Source: Carallia brachiata (taxonomy: Eukaryota; Streptophyta; Magnoliopsida; Malpighiales; Rhizophoraceae). Taken from it: a DNA stretch of 64,000 nucleotides. Shown one piece after another: positions 1-12,488 of this stretch. The stretch covers positions 1,446,218 to 1,510,217 of the forward strand of contig JADCRB010000064.1 in NCBI GenBank assembly GCA_021464245.1, read 5' to 3'. The stretch's first letter is position 1. Every line of letters begins with the position of its first letter. Both the position numbers and the translations under genes were made by a program. Under the pieces are notes generated by a model. It worked only from the letters and a program-made list of their open reading frames with translations. It did no database searches and had not been told where the DNA came from.

Positions 1-59
1 ACTGTACTCTACAACTTAATTATTATTATTTTTTGTTAATATATTCAAGAAATTGCTGA

Positions 60-300
60 TAAGGGGGGTTAATTGTCAAAATTAAAAATCACAAGAGAGT
101 TATTTGTCAAAATTGAAAACCACAGGGAAGTTTAATGTCTAAATTGAAACCACAAGGGGGTTAATTGTCAAAATTGAAAACCATAAGGGAGTTACTTGTC
201 AAAATCAAAAATTACAGGGAGGTTTGATGCCTAAATTAAAACAACAGGGAGGTAATATGCAAAACAACCAAACCATAGGGAGGTTAAATACATTTAACCC
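60..300. repeat. Degenerate minisatellite, ~36-40 bp period
   Basis: About six or seven imperfect copies of a unit of the form 'ggg(a/g)gtta-tt(a/t)gtcaaaattgaaaaccaca' follow one another. Copies alternate between a 'gtcaaaatt' and a 'tgcctaaatt' core. No coding potential is seen. The array runs off toward the window start, so it could be the edge of a larger element. The rest of 1-2246 is AT-rich intergenic DNA in which I see no gene. Confidence 0.6.
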
Positions 301-2246
301 TTTAGTTTATAAAAACGCGAACTACTCGAAAAAACTTAATTAATTCTATTTGGGTTTAAAACTTTAATTCATTTACATTTGTGTTTAAATATAGTTTTTT
401 TTTCAATGATTTGCTAAGGATAGAAATTTATTTACCTTGTTTATATAATTTTCTAAATATTTGCGTTCTAAATCTTTAAAAGTTTTTTTTTCCGTAAATA
501 TAGTTTAAATCATCAAACTTATCAAACTAATTCGTAGTTGCTATTCAAGGTGATGAGGAAAATCATTATTAAATATTAGATTCAGTTTAGATGGAAGTAT
601 CAGATTAAAAATGGTTTATTAGGATCTAATGCTTATAAAACAAAGTGTGACTATGAAAGTTGAGAAGTCTCCCAACATTAACAGTCCAATGTCTTAAGTC
701 TACACTAGGAGTCTTGAGGGAGAGATTGAGGTGTGTGGAATCTAACTTAAGGAGAGAACCCCTATGTAAGAACCTTCTTATTTGAAGAGTCTATAAAAAG
801 ATACTAATGTATAGATCAGTAATAATCATAAAATTATAATATGTATGAACCTAAGATGTGTTTATGTGGTAATAGACAAGAAAAAATTAAGTTATAAACT
901 CTAAAACTCAACAAACTCAATTTCTTTTTTATTAGACAATTTGACGCATTTTAGTCTTATATTAATTTAACTGTAATTTTAAACATTTTCAAACCAACAC
1001 TTCAAACCAACACTAGTGAGTTAGTTTGAATACATGTGTCAAATGGACCCAAATTCGTATACTTTACGTTTCACCCATCCATTGGCCTCTGACCAGACTG
1101 ATTTATAACCATTATTAATGATTTACTAACAATTTAATTTAATATATATAACTCATCCATGGTCCATTGGGTACATAGCGGCAACTGGCCCGAGTTTGAG
1201 GAATCCACGGAACGGTTGGCGGGCGCACATAGCACGGTGTCTCTTTCGGTTCAATCGGCTTGGCACAAAGTGAATTAGTCTCGCTATTAATATTATTATG
1301 TTTAATTTTGTGTTTTGTTTTACGTTTTCAACTAAACAACACTTGTTCGCCATACGTGCAACATTGGAAAATGGGGGCCCACGGCATTTAGGTAAAATTT
1401 TTGACTTTTTCATAAAGTAGTATCTATGCTTTAATTATTCAGGAGATTTGCTGGAGGACAAACTTGTATCTCAGTTGATGAATTACAACGTGAATGATTT
1501 GTCTTTGATTGAGTCACCGAGTTACACAAAGTTTAATGTGCGATATAATAGTTTCTATATTTTGTCAGCCATCAGTTTTTTTTTTTTTTTAATGAGAAAA
1601 CATCAATCATGTTTAGCCACGTAATTGGAACTCCTTAAACTTTCTTATACCAGTGTCTAATGCACTTTTTACAAACATCATGAGTTAGAATGTAAGCTCA
1701 AACAGTAGTTTGGCAATTCAGTATGTTTTTGTTTACATTAATTTAAGTTCAAATTTTTACAATAATCTATTAATATATCAAGGAATGTTGTGCTCTATAC
1801 TTTATGAATTTTAGACTTATTAATATTAATATAAAAAATTTACTTAAATTTAATAATACTCAAGTAATATGTTCTTCTAATAAGAGAAATTGAATGAAAT
1901 AACAATAAATAACTCAACCTCAACTTATAAATATAATAATCTACAAATGTTCAATGCACCTCTCTTTGTTGATTAAAAAAAAATGTTAAGCTCGGAGTTA
2001 AAAAAATGATTAATATTAGAAAAATAAAATACAGCTCTAACTTTTACAGTATTCAATAGAAAATTTTTTTAAACATATAATCGTACGAGTGTAATAAATA
2101 TATAGTGATATATATCATTAAATTATAAAAAATATATTAAATTTAAAAAATAATAAATAAATAAATTATTAAATATTATCACACCAACGGTATACTTCTT
2201 AAATGTTATATTAAACATGTCTATTTAGTTACACTAATTTAAGAAA

Positions 2247-2852
2247 GAGTTATTATTAAAAAATAGCACAATGTTTGCGTTTTTTTACAAATCTAACACC
2301 ACTTTTAAAAATTAATAAATTTAGTACAGTTTAATTATTTTCTTACAAATTTAGCATAACTTTTAACAATTAATAAATCTAACACATTTTAATTATTTTG
2401 TAACAAATGTAGCACACTATTAGTTAAAAATAATCAGTTAAAAGTAGTTGAATCCTTTAATATACACATATGACACATTTATGTTTAAATCTATTACAGT
2501 TTAAAACTATCAAATGTCATATGTGTATATGTTTATACATGATATTCGATTATTTTTAATTGACAGTGTGCTAAATTTGTTAAAAAATAATTGAATGTTA
2601 AAATCCAGTACAGTTTAAAATGCTCAAATATCATATGTGTATGTGTGTATACTGAAAATTCGATTACTTTTGACTGAAATGTGCTAAATTTATTAAAAAA
2701 TAATTAAATTATATTAAATTTATTAATTATTAGAAATTATGTTAAATTTTTTAAAAAATAATTAAACTGTATTAAATTTATTAATTTTTAAAAAATAATA
2801 CTAAATTTATAAAAAAAATATAAAAATAATGTTATTCTTTTAATAATAACCC
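2247..2852. mobile_element. Non-autonomous MULE-like MITE with long inverted arms
   Basis: The element starts GAGTTATTATTAAAAAATA and ends with the inverse complement of GGGTTATTATTAAAAGAATA. The arms stay recognisably complementary for more than 200 bp: the motif 'aattaataaatttagtacagtttaatta' class recurs in the left arm and, inverted, in the right arm. Directly flanking it on both sides is the 9-bp direct repeat tttaagaaa (2238-2246 and 2853-2861), the target-duplication length typical of Mutator-like transposons. There is no transposase ORF, so it is non-autonomous. What is seen: inverted arms and direct repeats. Inferred: superfamily. Confidence 0.8.
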
Positions 2853-2861
2853 TTTAAGAAA

Positions 2862-3689
2862 TTGTAGGTGTGTGTGTGGGGACCTTGGAAATATTAAAAG
2901 CAGTCGAACGTGTCAATTTCCCAAAAATAAGATGATTGTGGCATGAGCCAACGCTGTCAAAACCTGATTTGATTAAAGATTAACACGTAGGCATAAAGGA
3001 CCGACAAATAGTGGACACGTATCATCGTGTAAGAAAGAGACGGGCTTCTCCACGAGTCTTTGATGAGACAAAGCCGCATAGGTAAGCTCGGCGGAGCGAA
3101 TTTTGCATCAAAAAAGTCGAAGATGACAATGATGTTGTTGTTGATTAAACTTTAGATCTGACGCAATTTTCCCCACCACCACCAATAATTATGATTTAAT
3201 AATTAATCGATTTATAATGATGAGTTCGAATTCCCTTAAAAAATTTAGTTAAATTAAATGTGTTTTTATTTTTATATAATTGTAGGAATATTATAACAAT
3301 CCTTATTATATTTTAAAAGTATGCTCTTAAAATAATTTATTAATAAAAATTTCTGTTTATTATACATAATAAATTGACATAATTTTCACTAACAAACCTA
3401 CAAAGTGTTAATCTTACTTTCTCTCTCTCTTTTTTTTTTTTTTTTTGGGTGCAATTAATCTTACTTTCTCTACTTTTCATTTTTACAACCACAAAAACAG
3501 CCAAGTTTTTCAAATGTACAACCACAGAGTGACACCTATTTCGTAATCATTTGGCAAGAGCAAATTTAAAAAATGAATTATAGGACTTTTCTCTGAAAGG
3601 AACAAGTCCTTTTCTGCTTTTGTTTTTTTTTTTGTCGACGTCCTTTTCTGCTGTTTTAACTTTTTAGTTTTGCGTATTTGAGTTACACT
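2862..3689. other. Intergenic AT-rich DNA
   Basis: No gene is seen. A slightly GC-richer patch lies at about 2930-3170 and a (CT)n/T-rich run at 3418-3446. Nothing else is recognisable. Confidence 0.5.
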
Positions 3690-4071
3690 TGCGCCATATT
3701 TCTCATATTTGGTGTGAAAAAAAAAAGAAAAAAAAAGTATAATTATTATTATTTATTTTTTATTTTTTTCTTTATTTTTTATATTACTCAAAATATATTT
3801 ATTTTCTATCAACTTTTTCTCTCACAAATTACTATTCATTTTTTCTTTCACCATATTTTTTTTTTATATTTTTTTACTACTCCAAATAATTTTATTTTTA
3901 CTCTACTTGTTCTCTCACAAATTATTATTTACTTTTTCTTTCACCATACTTTCTTTCTCTCAATTTTCTCTACCATTTCAAACAATTTTATTTTCTATTC
4001 ACTTTCCTTCTCTTTCTCCTCCTTTCCCCTCATTTCTCCTCATTTCTCCTCACTCCAAACACACTCTTAAT
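3690..4071. repeat. Pyrimidine-rich dispersed repeat, copy 1 (subtype 1)
   Basis: A T/C-rich block contains internally repeated lines of the type 'tctctcacaaatta(c/t)tatt...tttttctttcaccata' and 'actccaaa(t/c)aattttatttt'. It shares these strings in the same order with 12114-12484. It ends in 'ccaaacacactcttaa', like the other copy's 'taaatacaccgttaa'. The long predicted ORFs here are low-complexity Phe/Ile/Ser translation of the repeat, not genes. Confidence 0.6.
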
Positions 4072-4113
4072 ATTTGTTCAAAAAAGCTACATTTAATAAA
4101 ATAAAATAATATT

Positions 4114-4140
4114 ATAATAATAATAATAATAATAATAATA
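4114..4140. repeat. (AAT)n microsatellite
   Basis: About nine uninterrupted ATA/AAT trinucleotide units in AT-rich intergenic DNA. Confidence 0.85.
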
Positions 4141-4141
4141 C

Positions 4142-6865
4142 ATAATATCAATTACTGAAGAGAGATAAAAGTAAATAAATTGAATTATTTTATTACAAAT
4201 TTTCATAACTTTATTTCAGTAATTTTAAAATAATTACAAAATAATACAAATTACTTGATAGTTAAATTTATAAAAAAATTAAAAAAAATCAAATATTAAA
4301 ATTATGTAAGTACTTATTATTAATTATGTACAACTACTTAATATTACTTTTTAATTAATTGCATTCAGTTGCGTCATTCACTTTTATGTCCCTGTAATTA
4401 TTTTCTGTAACGCCTTTTGTGTTTATTAAGCCTTCAACTTCGCACCGTTTCCTTTTTTTTTGTTGGCCAAAAAACTGGAAAAGTAGGGGAATTATTTTAC
4501 AATCTTATTAAAAAAGGTCAGTTGAGCATACTAAATATGAGGCTAGGTTGTTGTATTTAATTTATGAAAGAATAAATTTTATAATATCTAACAAAAAAAT
4601 TATTAAATCCTTTTAAAACAGTGCGGTGTCAGATTTACTTTTAACTGTACTTTAGGTAGGAGGGAATTTGAACCGTCATTGAAACCTCGCCACAAGTCGG
4701 TCTACCGTTTCTAGATGGCGTTTAATTGCGATTGCGAAGAAAACACAGGAACGTAGCTAACTTGCCTCTCTAAGAGAAAATGATTGTTTTAAAAAAAAAT
4801 TGAGAGAAAAAAAAATTATGAGAAAAGAAATAATTCATTACTTGAATTATACTTTGAAAAGAAATTGATCAAAAAATCTACCTCTCACACAATCCATTCA
4901 AGCTCGCTTTTTTTTTTATTTTAGTATATCTTTTATAATTTAATAATTTATATAACTGCCGGTGGGCTGTAGGTCCTCCGCATGCCCTTATTGTTATATT
5001 AAAAAATTTTATTCTTCCCGTTAGGCTAACTTTTTTGCGTTGAAATTCTTACCTATTATGACTTGAATTGGAAATCATCCTAGCATGGGACGAACTTAAA
5101 AAAAAAAATATTGATGGATAAGTTGACAACTTATCATATGAAATGATAATTTAAATAGTGATTTGGTGTGTATTTTATATAGTCAACTTAGATTTAAATT
5201 TCTGCGCTATGTAATCGTCTCTGACTTAAATGTTTTGGTTGTGGTCGCTTCAGTGTGGGCTCGAAAGATGTGGTGACAGCCAACTGTAAGACTCAGATTG
5301 GGCAACCGTTGAGTAGGTTATGAAGGAGTCATGTTCAAATCTATCAGTACTCAAATAGTAAGTTTTCCTTGTAGAAGAGATTGAATGAAGACGTCAGTAT
5401 GTAAACCCTAACTTCGGCCCACAAGTGTTATAACTTATATACTAGTTATGTGTCGTATTTTTGTTAAAAAAAGAAAAAAAGAAGAAAGAATAAATTGACA
5501 ACTGGCGAGGAACATAACTTGATATTAGGCCTCTGGATCCAGCGAGTTTTGAAATGTTTTCCGCACTCGAGCAAGTTGGGCCTATCAAATAGTTCCATCC
5601 GTCACCGATTTAAGCCGGGCTTGTTCGTTCGTTCCATCTATTTAAGTTGGCTTATAATTTCTCCCATGGTCACTTCATTTTTACAATTAAGTCCATGTAT
5701 TAATCACCGATCATTGGTTCACTAACAAGAAGATTTCGTTTCGTACCATAGAATTATGGTAATAAATTCTCATTCATACAGTTTTGTGGGATTAAATGCA
5801 TATTTGGTGCAACAAAATTAATCAATTGGTAATTTTTGTTGGACAGTACGAGCTTTGCTCTCTTGTAATTCAATAATAGTATAGTACTAGAGTAATTTAC
5901 TCTTCTAGTTCAGTGCAGTGACCCAAACCAACCGTACAGTGCATGCAGTGTAATTTTTCACGACGGAGACCTACATATTACTTTGCCATTTTTTGAATTT
6001 ACAGAAAAAGGATGTCTTAGTCTATGAACTAAACTAGCTCAGCTTCCCTTTGTTAGGTTGATTATAATTCGTAATGAGATACCTAAACTCGGTCCACTCT
6101 ACTAGACTTGTATTTCTAACAGATCAACTAACTTACTTTATTTCAAGAGGAAAAAAAAACGGTGTCTCCCGGTGATTAGCCTTAAACTCCAAGTTAATTT
6201 GTTAGTTAACTTTCGACTTCATCGTCATAAAGCATTCACCGAACAGAACAAAACCACATGCTCGTAGCACGAAACAATAATGTTTCATGATAATCAAGTG
6301 AGTAATCACCAGATTTTGTACAATATGTATATCACCGTTGCCTGATCCTCACCCTGATAAGCAGAGATGAGGCCTTTCATGTAGATAACACAATGCTAGA
6401 TTTAATAATCATTCAACTAAGAGATTTGAGGTTTGAACTCCAGATCTCTTCCTCATCATCCTCCATTCTCTAACCGCTAAATTACTAGCTCTAAAGGAAC
6501 CAAAAAAAAAAAAAAAGATTAACGACCATCCAATTGACTACGCATTAAAGTATGCAAAATGATGGTTAAGAAATATAATAATCGGGCATAAGCAAGGTAA
6601 CATGAAACACAAAATTAACAATGGATAGGGGTTGAGTGTCCTGAAACAGACGTTAGAGGACAAATTACTTTTTACAGTAATATAAAATCATGATTTATCC
6701 TTTCATGAGAATGACATATACCACAGTGGACACTTGCACCAATTAGCATCCCGTCACAAGTGAGGCTCGCTGTGACACAAATTACGAGCAATAAAGTTTT
6801 CTGCCTATGCTTTAACTGTCCATTTGCTATCTCTTTCAAAATTGTCTGATGGCCGCATTACATGT
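4142..6865. other. Intergenic region, no gene recognised
   Basis: AT-rich sequence between the dispersed repeat and the 3' end of ORC5. ORFs in it, such as one at 5495-5725, have no recognisable domain, and the longest is 76 residues. Two stretches with a weak B-box-like string and an A-rich end (about 5260-5480 and 6390-6515) might be decayed SINEs, but I could not support this. The ORC5 3' UTR must lie at the right-hand end. Confidence 0.4.
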
Positions 6866-8926
6866 TTACTGTCTGTACAGGTAGTTAGCTAGAGGGAACT
6901 TCAGATTCCTTGCTACCTGCGCTCCATTTCAAACAACATTAACAGATACTAGAACCTCCCTAACGTTCCACCTAGTATGAAATGCAAAAGTTGGAATTTG
7001 GAAGGAATTAAAGGTTACCTTCAGAGCCAAATCTTCAGATAGTGTGGACCGATATCGTGTTGAACCCTCTAAAGGGCAGCTTCCTCCTTTAGCAATAAAA
7101 TTAGCATTACAAAGACTGGATAGCTGCAATAGCACATCAGACATCAGTCCATTGTCTTCTTCAACTCTAAACATATCATTCCCATTTTCCTCTTCACCAA
7201 GAGAACCTTCTCCAACAGATGTTATACATTGAAATATAGCCAGTAACCTCTCCAGTGGGAAAGTCCCAGGCCCCTTCAAAAGTTCGTGTTCTGCATTTTC
7301 TTTTTGGTCCATGGATTTGTCAGAGGCCCTAAGAAGGAAATTCTGTTAAGATGATAATAAAAAGAACATACGATTGTCCTTCATAAAAAGATGCTGATTA
7401 GTTGAGGCTTGGTTGTCTCTTCTTAGGACTAGTTCATGTATAGATATTAGTAGCACCAATTATATTAGAATGATCCTGCAACCTAAATATATGATAATCA
7501 AATTTTTGTGATGAAGTCAATCCATAAAGAAAAATGGACACCAATATACCAAGAATTTTGTCAAATTGCCAATGCACTTACTTCCTCTTTCGTTTCTGGC
7601 TAGAAGAACCCCCAGTTGAATCAAACAGGGATGCATCAAGAGTGGCTGGGTTTCTTGAAGCCAAGAATGCTGAAATAAGAAGATACTTTGCTGAAGTTGA
7701 CATATGGAAATCTATCTCAGCAATTTCATCACCGCCTTCAGACTTTCTTACTCTATCTTGCTGTTGTGTCTCCCCATTGGATTCAATTTCAAGGGTAACC
7801 CGAGATGGAACCCAGAATGTCTCATTCAAAGCAGGGGCGATATGCGGCTTAAAATGACTAAACAATTTTCTCTTCAATTCTTCATTAGGTGCAGATTCCA
7901 AATTAATTAAGGGCTCACAATATTTACTAAATAGTGATGAAAAGGCAGTGGACAAATCATCCACTCGTCTAGTGATTCTGCAGAAAGGTCTCAGTACAAT
8001 GCTGTTGGCAAGAAGAAGAAAGCAATCATTGGTTGGAAAATGCAAAACATAAAGCAAAGTTAGAAACAAAACATATTTAACGTGTGGTCTTACTCAAGAA
8101 AGGAGGAATAGAGCTTTCTATTCGCTTGGTTTCTCAAGAAAATTTGACGAAGATCTTCCTCTGCGTATTCAGGAAAATATACAGGAATAGGCTCAACATA
8201 ACCCATAGCTGAATAATACGTATCAGGGGAAGTGTTGCTAATCCATATAAAGCCCACCTCTGGCATCTTCAAAATATTATGAAGATTAAATATCAAAGAT
8301 AACATGCTAGAAGTTTTGTCCCACTCGCGAACAAGCTCCAAGCTATCAAATACAATATAGAGCATACTTCCATTAGACTGCCCAGACAATTTCTTTGCAC
8401 TTAATTTTGCAGAATTACCCTTGAGAGTATCAATGACACTTAACAAAGCTTCCCGCAGAAAATTGACAAAATCAGAAGGCTTTTCACAGCGTTTTGCACT
8501 CGAATAACCATTCACCGAACACTTTCTGTGAAGTAACAATTGATTTAAAATGCACTCAAACAATATCCGAGGACTATAACAGGCACGGCAGCTAGCATAG
8601 ACAAAAGGTCGATTAAGATGCCTGAAAATCTCGAGAACAACACTGGTTTTTCCAGTAGAACCACCTCCATAAATAAATTGAGGAAACATGGGGCAATTCA
8701 GGGGACCCAAAAGACGCATGACCTCAATAATCTGGTTCTGTCTACCCGGAAAGCTAGACAACAGTTCATCAAAACTAAGGTGTGGGCCCTTGAACGCAAG
8801 ATCAGCAATTGTTGGGATATAGGGCTCGATAATCTTCGATTTTTCCGCCTCATTGTTTGTAATAGCAGCTAAAGAAGCCGACCGAGTTGATCTTCTCGTA
8901 ATTTGTGGGCTTTCCTCTTTAACCAT
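6866..8926 (-). CDS. ORC5: Origin recognition complex subunit 5
   Basis: ORC5 is an AAA+ subunit of the six-protein nuclear complex that binds replication origins and loads MCM helicase. Four coding exons join in frame: 8926-8094, 8001-7582, 7328-7019 and 6916-6866, giving 537 aa, close to plant ORC5 length. All junctions are GT-AG. The ATG at 8926 gives MVKEESPQ; an upstream in-frame codon at 8944 is GTG and was rejected. Walker A GGGSTGKT is at residues 87-94, a Walker B-like strand IVFDSLE around 191-197 (DS rather than DE), and a sensor-1-like WISN around 228-231. The C-terminal ORC5 block runs through exon 3 (KGPGTFPLERLLAIFQ, ANFIAKGGSCPLEGS) to a 16-codon last exon ending in LYRQ-stop. 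The gene looks intact. Confidence 0.95.
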
Positions 8927-9950
8927 TTCTTCAAAATTGTGCACTAATCGTGATGTCTGGGTGGTGGCAATATGTGAGGCACAAATTCAGCACAAGTTTA
9001 CCATGAAACCCCACAGAAATGGAGGGTAACAGGAAATGAATCATGTAAAATTCAAGAAATAAAGAAATTGATATGTTTACAATTTTTCTCAGAACAGTCA
9101 TTTAACAGGAATATACGCTAAATACATATATCCATAGATCTTTTATTCGACAGGATTACACGGGCACAGATTGTTCAATATCAAAGTTCACTCAAAAAAT
9201 TCAAAAAAAATTCCTTAACAAAATCTTTATAGTTACCTGAAGAGCAGAGAAAATATTGAATCGGCACCTACTAGATAAAATACACAAATACAGCATTACA
9301 AAACGAAATACATTGTTTTTTCTTTAAGGAAAAAACCCTCCTAATTTTTATTTTTGTCAGGAGCAAATGCCCTACCATTGAGTCCCCTTCTTCCCCTTCT
9401 TCTCGCATCCCACATTCCCACTCCATCGAAACAATTTTTCTCTCCACTTCTTAATACCTACATTGTTTTACACAGAATTTCCAATACCCAATTGATAGTC
9501 CATAAAACCAATAAACCCAGAAACAATTTGGACATATTTGATTTCCAAGAATCGAAGCTCATATAAATATCAAGTTATCATCGTGCAAACACAACAGCCC
9601 CTTGCTTTAACTTTTTGCCCCACTACCCACTTCTTTATTTCTTCTTCAATTGCTCAAACGAACTAGTAATAGTATAAAAATATCATCACTTCCAAGCTTT
9701 CTTTCTTTGTTTTTTCATTTTTTTTTTCCTGTTTTTCGTTCTTTGCAGGACAAGAAGGCATATCATGTGAATCTTCATACATTGTTGGCTTTTAAAATTT
9801 TCACAGATGCATGTGAATTAAGCGTAACTATGCGCGTGTGAGCGCGTGTACATACCTGATCGAAGAACCCATCGGCCGGAAAAGGACGTCGCCGATTTGA
9901 AGGAGAGGAACTCAAACCGTGCTTTAATGCCTCTCTCTCTCTACGTGTAG
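8927..9950 (-). promoter_or_regulatory. ORC5 5' leader with probable leader intron
   Basis: On the minus strand a good donor (CAG|gtatgt) lies at 9856/9855, and a plausible acceptor (cacccag) lies about 30 nt upstream of the ORC5 start codon. The 5' UTR exon would then fall roughly at 9860-9950, and a ~0.9-kb intron would separate it from the coding exon. A second donor-like site (TCAG|gtaact) near 9236 could give an alternative leader exon. This is inferred from splice motifs only. Confidence 0.45.
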
Positions 9951-10464
9951 ACTAAAGTTTCAAGTTGGTGACCTTTTGGGATTTTAGGGCTTTTAGGTTT
10001 TCTCGGAAATGGGGGATTGAAATCGAGGTATAGGGGGAGCGGGTTGGCGGGAAAATAAAAAATTAGGATGGTTTTTTTTCTGTTTTCTTTTTTTAACTTT
10101 TTAAACTTAAATTAACCAATTAAAAATTTTCTTTTATTGATATATTATTAATATTATTAAAATTATAAGTTCATGGCATACTTTTTTTCTTTTAAAAGTA
10201 AACAAAATATTTTGTTTCTTTAATGCTGAATTAAGTTTTTTAATACCGTTTTTTTTACTAACAATTCCGATCTTGCAAGAGTTAATTACAAATAAGTGAC
10301 TAACCCAAGAAATTTGAACCAACACGTTTAATTATGAAACATAGAACGTTGGCTCATGACATTCTTATCGTATATGAGGTCGAATGTATGGACATGGATA
10401 GGCGGAGTAGTTATCCACTTAGTTGAGCGTAATAAATTCCAAAAAATATAAATACAAATTTTAC
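9951..10464. other. ORC5 promoter-side intergenic DNA
   Basis: AT-rich upstream region of ORC5. A GC-richer patch (about 9990-10060) directly precedes the inferred leader. No gene is recognised. Confidence 0.4.
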
Positions 10465-11170
10465 TCATAATATTTAGTCTTTATAGAAATTTTGTTCATA
10501 ATATTTATTTTTTTTGTTAGAATACACCTTTTATATTTTATTCGTCTAATTTTTTATTTTTTTTATTAATCAACTATTAAATCTGACACGTAATAATTTA
10601 ATCAGCGTCATATCATTAAAGTCAAATGTCACATCAGTAATAAAAAATAATGACCTGGTACACAACACTGTTTTCGCTTAATTTTTTTAAAATTTTTATT
10701 TTCAAATTTCTTTTTTTTTCAAAAAATTTAATTAATAAACACCCTTTAATAATTAAATTATTAAATAGTATCTATAACTAAAATAAAAACACAATTCTCT
10801 CTTTTCTTTAAATTCCTCCCCTTTGTTTGCATCTTCCTTATAAAATTAAATTCTTTTAAGATTTTGGTACAATTGTCAACGAGATATAACTCTAATAATC
10901 ATTATACTTTTATTAATGTGAAAAAAGTGAAAAAAAATTAAAAAATAAAATAAGTGGAAAAATTATTGTGTATAACGTTGTCGTCTTTTACTGACATGAC
11001 ATCTAAGTTATATAATATAGCGCTGATTTAACTGTCACATATAAGGTTTAACAGTTGACTAAAATGGTGAAAATGTTAAATAATAAAAATGTAAAAGGTG
11101 TATTTTAACTCAAAAAAAAAAAAAGATTTTAAGTGAAATTTTTAAAAGGATCAAGCGTTATGGGCAAAAT
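10465..11170. mobile_element. Foldback-type MITE with ~200-bp inverted arms
   Basis: The left arm (about 10465-10670) and the inverse complement of the right arm (about 10970-11170) share, in order, 'gttagaatacaccttttatatttt', 'caactattaaatctgacacgt', 'aatttaatcagcg' and 'atgtcacatcagtaa'-type strings with scattered changes. The middle (about 10680-10960) is simple AT-rich sequence. No transposase is present. The ends grade into A/T runs and I could not define a target duplication, so the boundaries are approximate and the superfamily is left open. Confidence 0.65.
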
Positions 11171-11697
11171 GTGTATTTATTCCATCCAAAAATTAGAATT
11201 TGAAGAAAGAGGAATGTTATTTTTTTTTTTTAAAGAGAGCTTTTTTTTTTACAGTAGAAAAAGATTTATCTTGAATATGTTGATTATCAAATATGCAGAT
11301 CAAGTCAGAGTAATTTCATTTGTAACATATAATTTATTATTTTAAAAAAATAAATTTATTACTTAAATAATAATAGAGTCGAGCGTATTTTTATTATTAA
11401 ATACAGTGCAATGCTACAGTCTTTTAAAGGGGCGTACAAGACGAAAAAAAATGTGATAAATAGTATATCCTTTTTGTTGTCTGTTTTTACAAAGAATCTG
11501 AATTCGCGCTTCCAGATATTTTGGCGAGACATTTCCCAGATTAACAATTCGGACAAGTTAAAATTAAGCAGACTGACTTTTTTTTTTTTTTTTTTTGTGA
11601 TGATTGCGTATGATAAAGCTGAAAGGCCTAGAAAACAAAATTAAATCAAGGCAAATAGACAAACAACAAAAGAACGGAAAACAAATGCCTGGGAATT

Positions 11698-11965
11698 TTA
11701 GACAAGAATGAGCGTGATTAGATAATGAAAAATTGAATAAAAAGTGAATTGAAAAGAAAATAAATAGAAAATAGTAATAATGATAATATTATAATTGATA
11801 AAAAATAATAAATAAAAAGTTGTGAAAAAGAAAATAAATAGTAATTTATGAAAAAAAAATAAAAAATAATTATTTATATAATTAAAAAATGAGTAAAAAA
11901 ATAAATAAAAAGTGATTTTTTTTCTTTTCTTTTTCTTTTCTAATAGAAATTTGCCAAACAAGCCG
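11698..11965 (-). repeat. AT-rich dispersed repeat, subtype 2, copy 1
   Basis: Read on the minus strand it begins 'ggcttgtttggcaaatttctattagaaaag' and continues with 'ataaattactatttatttt' and 'tatcaattataatattat'. The same order is seen at 18245-18435 (opposite orientation), 46210-46445 and 60890-61050. It has no coding capacity; the 87-residue Phe/Tyr-rich ORF is low-complexity translation. It is probably a MITE-like family. Confidence 0.65.
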
Positions 11966-12113
11966 AGGAATGGCTGGTCATGTGAATCTGTGGTTCACAG
12001 CATTCGCAGACATGAATTAGTACGCCATTGATGATGTCCCACGTTAGAGCAGATTTTGGTAGCATGGAATGTCGTGGTCTAGTGTAAGTGTGTTTAACTG
12101 GTTCTACACTTAA

Positions 12114-12484
12114 GGCTTGTTTGTTTTACAAGGAAAAAGGGAAGAAGGAAAGAAAATTGTAATCATTATTATTATTTTTTTTTTATATTTCTTTCTCTTA
12201 ATTTTCTACACCACTCCAAACAACTTTATTTTCTTCACTACTTTTTTTTTCACAAATTACTATTCAATTTTTCTTTCACTATACTTCCTTTCTCCTAACT
12301 TTTTATACAGTTCTAAACAATTTTATTTTCTTCACCACTTTTTCTTTCGCAAATTACTATTTATTTTTTTCACCATACCTTATTTCTCTCAATTTTCTCC
12401 ACTACTTCAAATAACTTTATTTTCTCTCCACTTTCTTTTCCTTTCCCTTCCTTTCCCCCATTGCCTCTCACTCTAAATACACCG
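12114..12484 (+). repeat. Pyrimidine-rich dispersed repeat, copy 2 (subtype 1)
   Basis: It is flanked on both sides by TTAA (12110-12113 and 12485-12488), begins 'ggcttgtttgttttac' and ends 'ctctcactctaaatacaccg'. Internally it carries two to three copies of a ~80-bp unit with 'tccaaacaactttattttcttcac' and 'cacaaattactatt'. This matches the internal order of 3690-4071. The TTAA flanks suggest a short target duplication, but the terminal inverted repeat is weak. Confidence 0.65.
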
Positions 12485-12488
12485 TTAA

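Noticed and set aside
660..860. Possible solo LTR (TATA-like tataaaaag within a structured-looking stretch)
   Set aside because: No TG...CA termini, partner LTR or target duplication could be identified.
3678..4104. Phe/Ser/Tyr-rich ORFs of 65-130 residues
   Set aside because: Low-complexity translation of a pyrimidine-rich repeat; the same artefact occurs at 12117-12476 and 11698-11961.
5260..5480. Possible tRNA-derived element
   Set aside because: Only a weak tgttcaaatct match and an A-rich end; no duplication.
6390..6515. Possible SINE with B-box-like ggtttgaactcc and a poly(A)
   Set aside because: No A box and no flanking duplication could be found.
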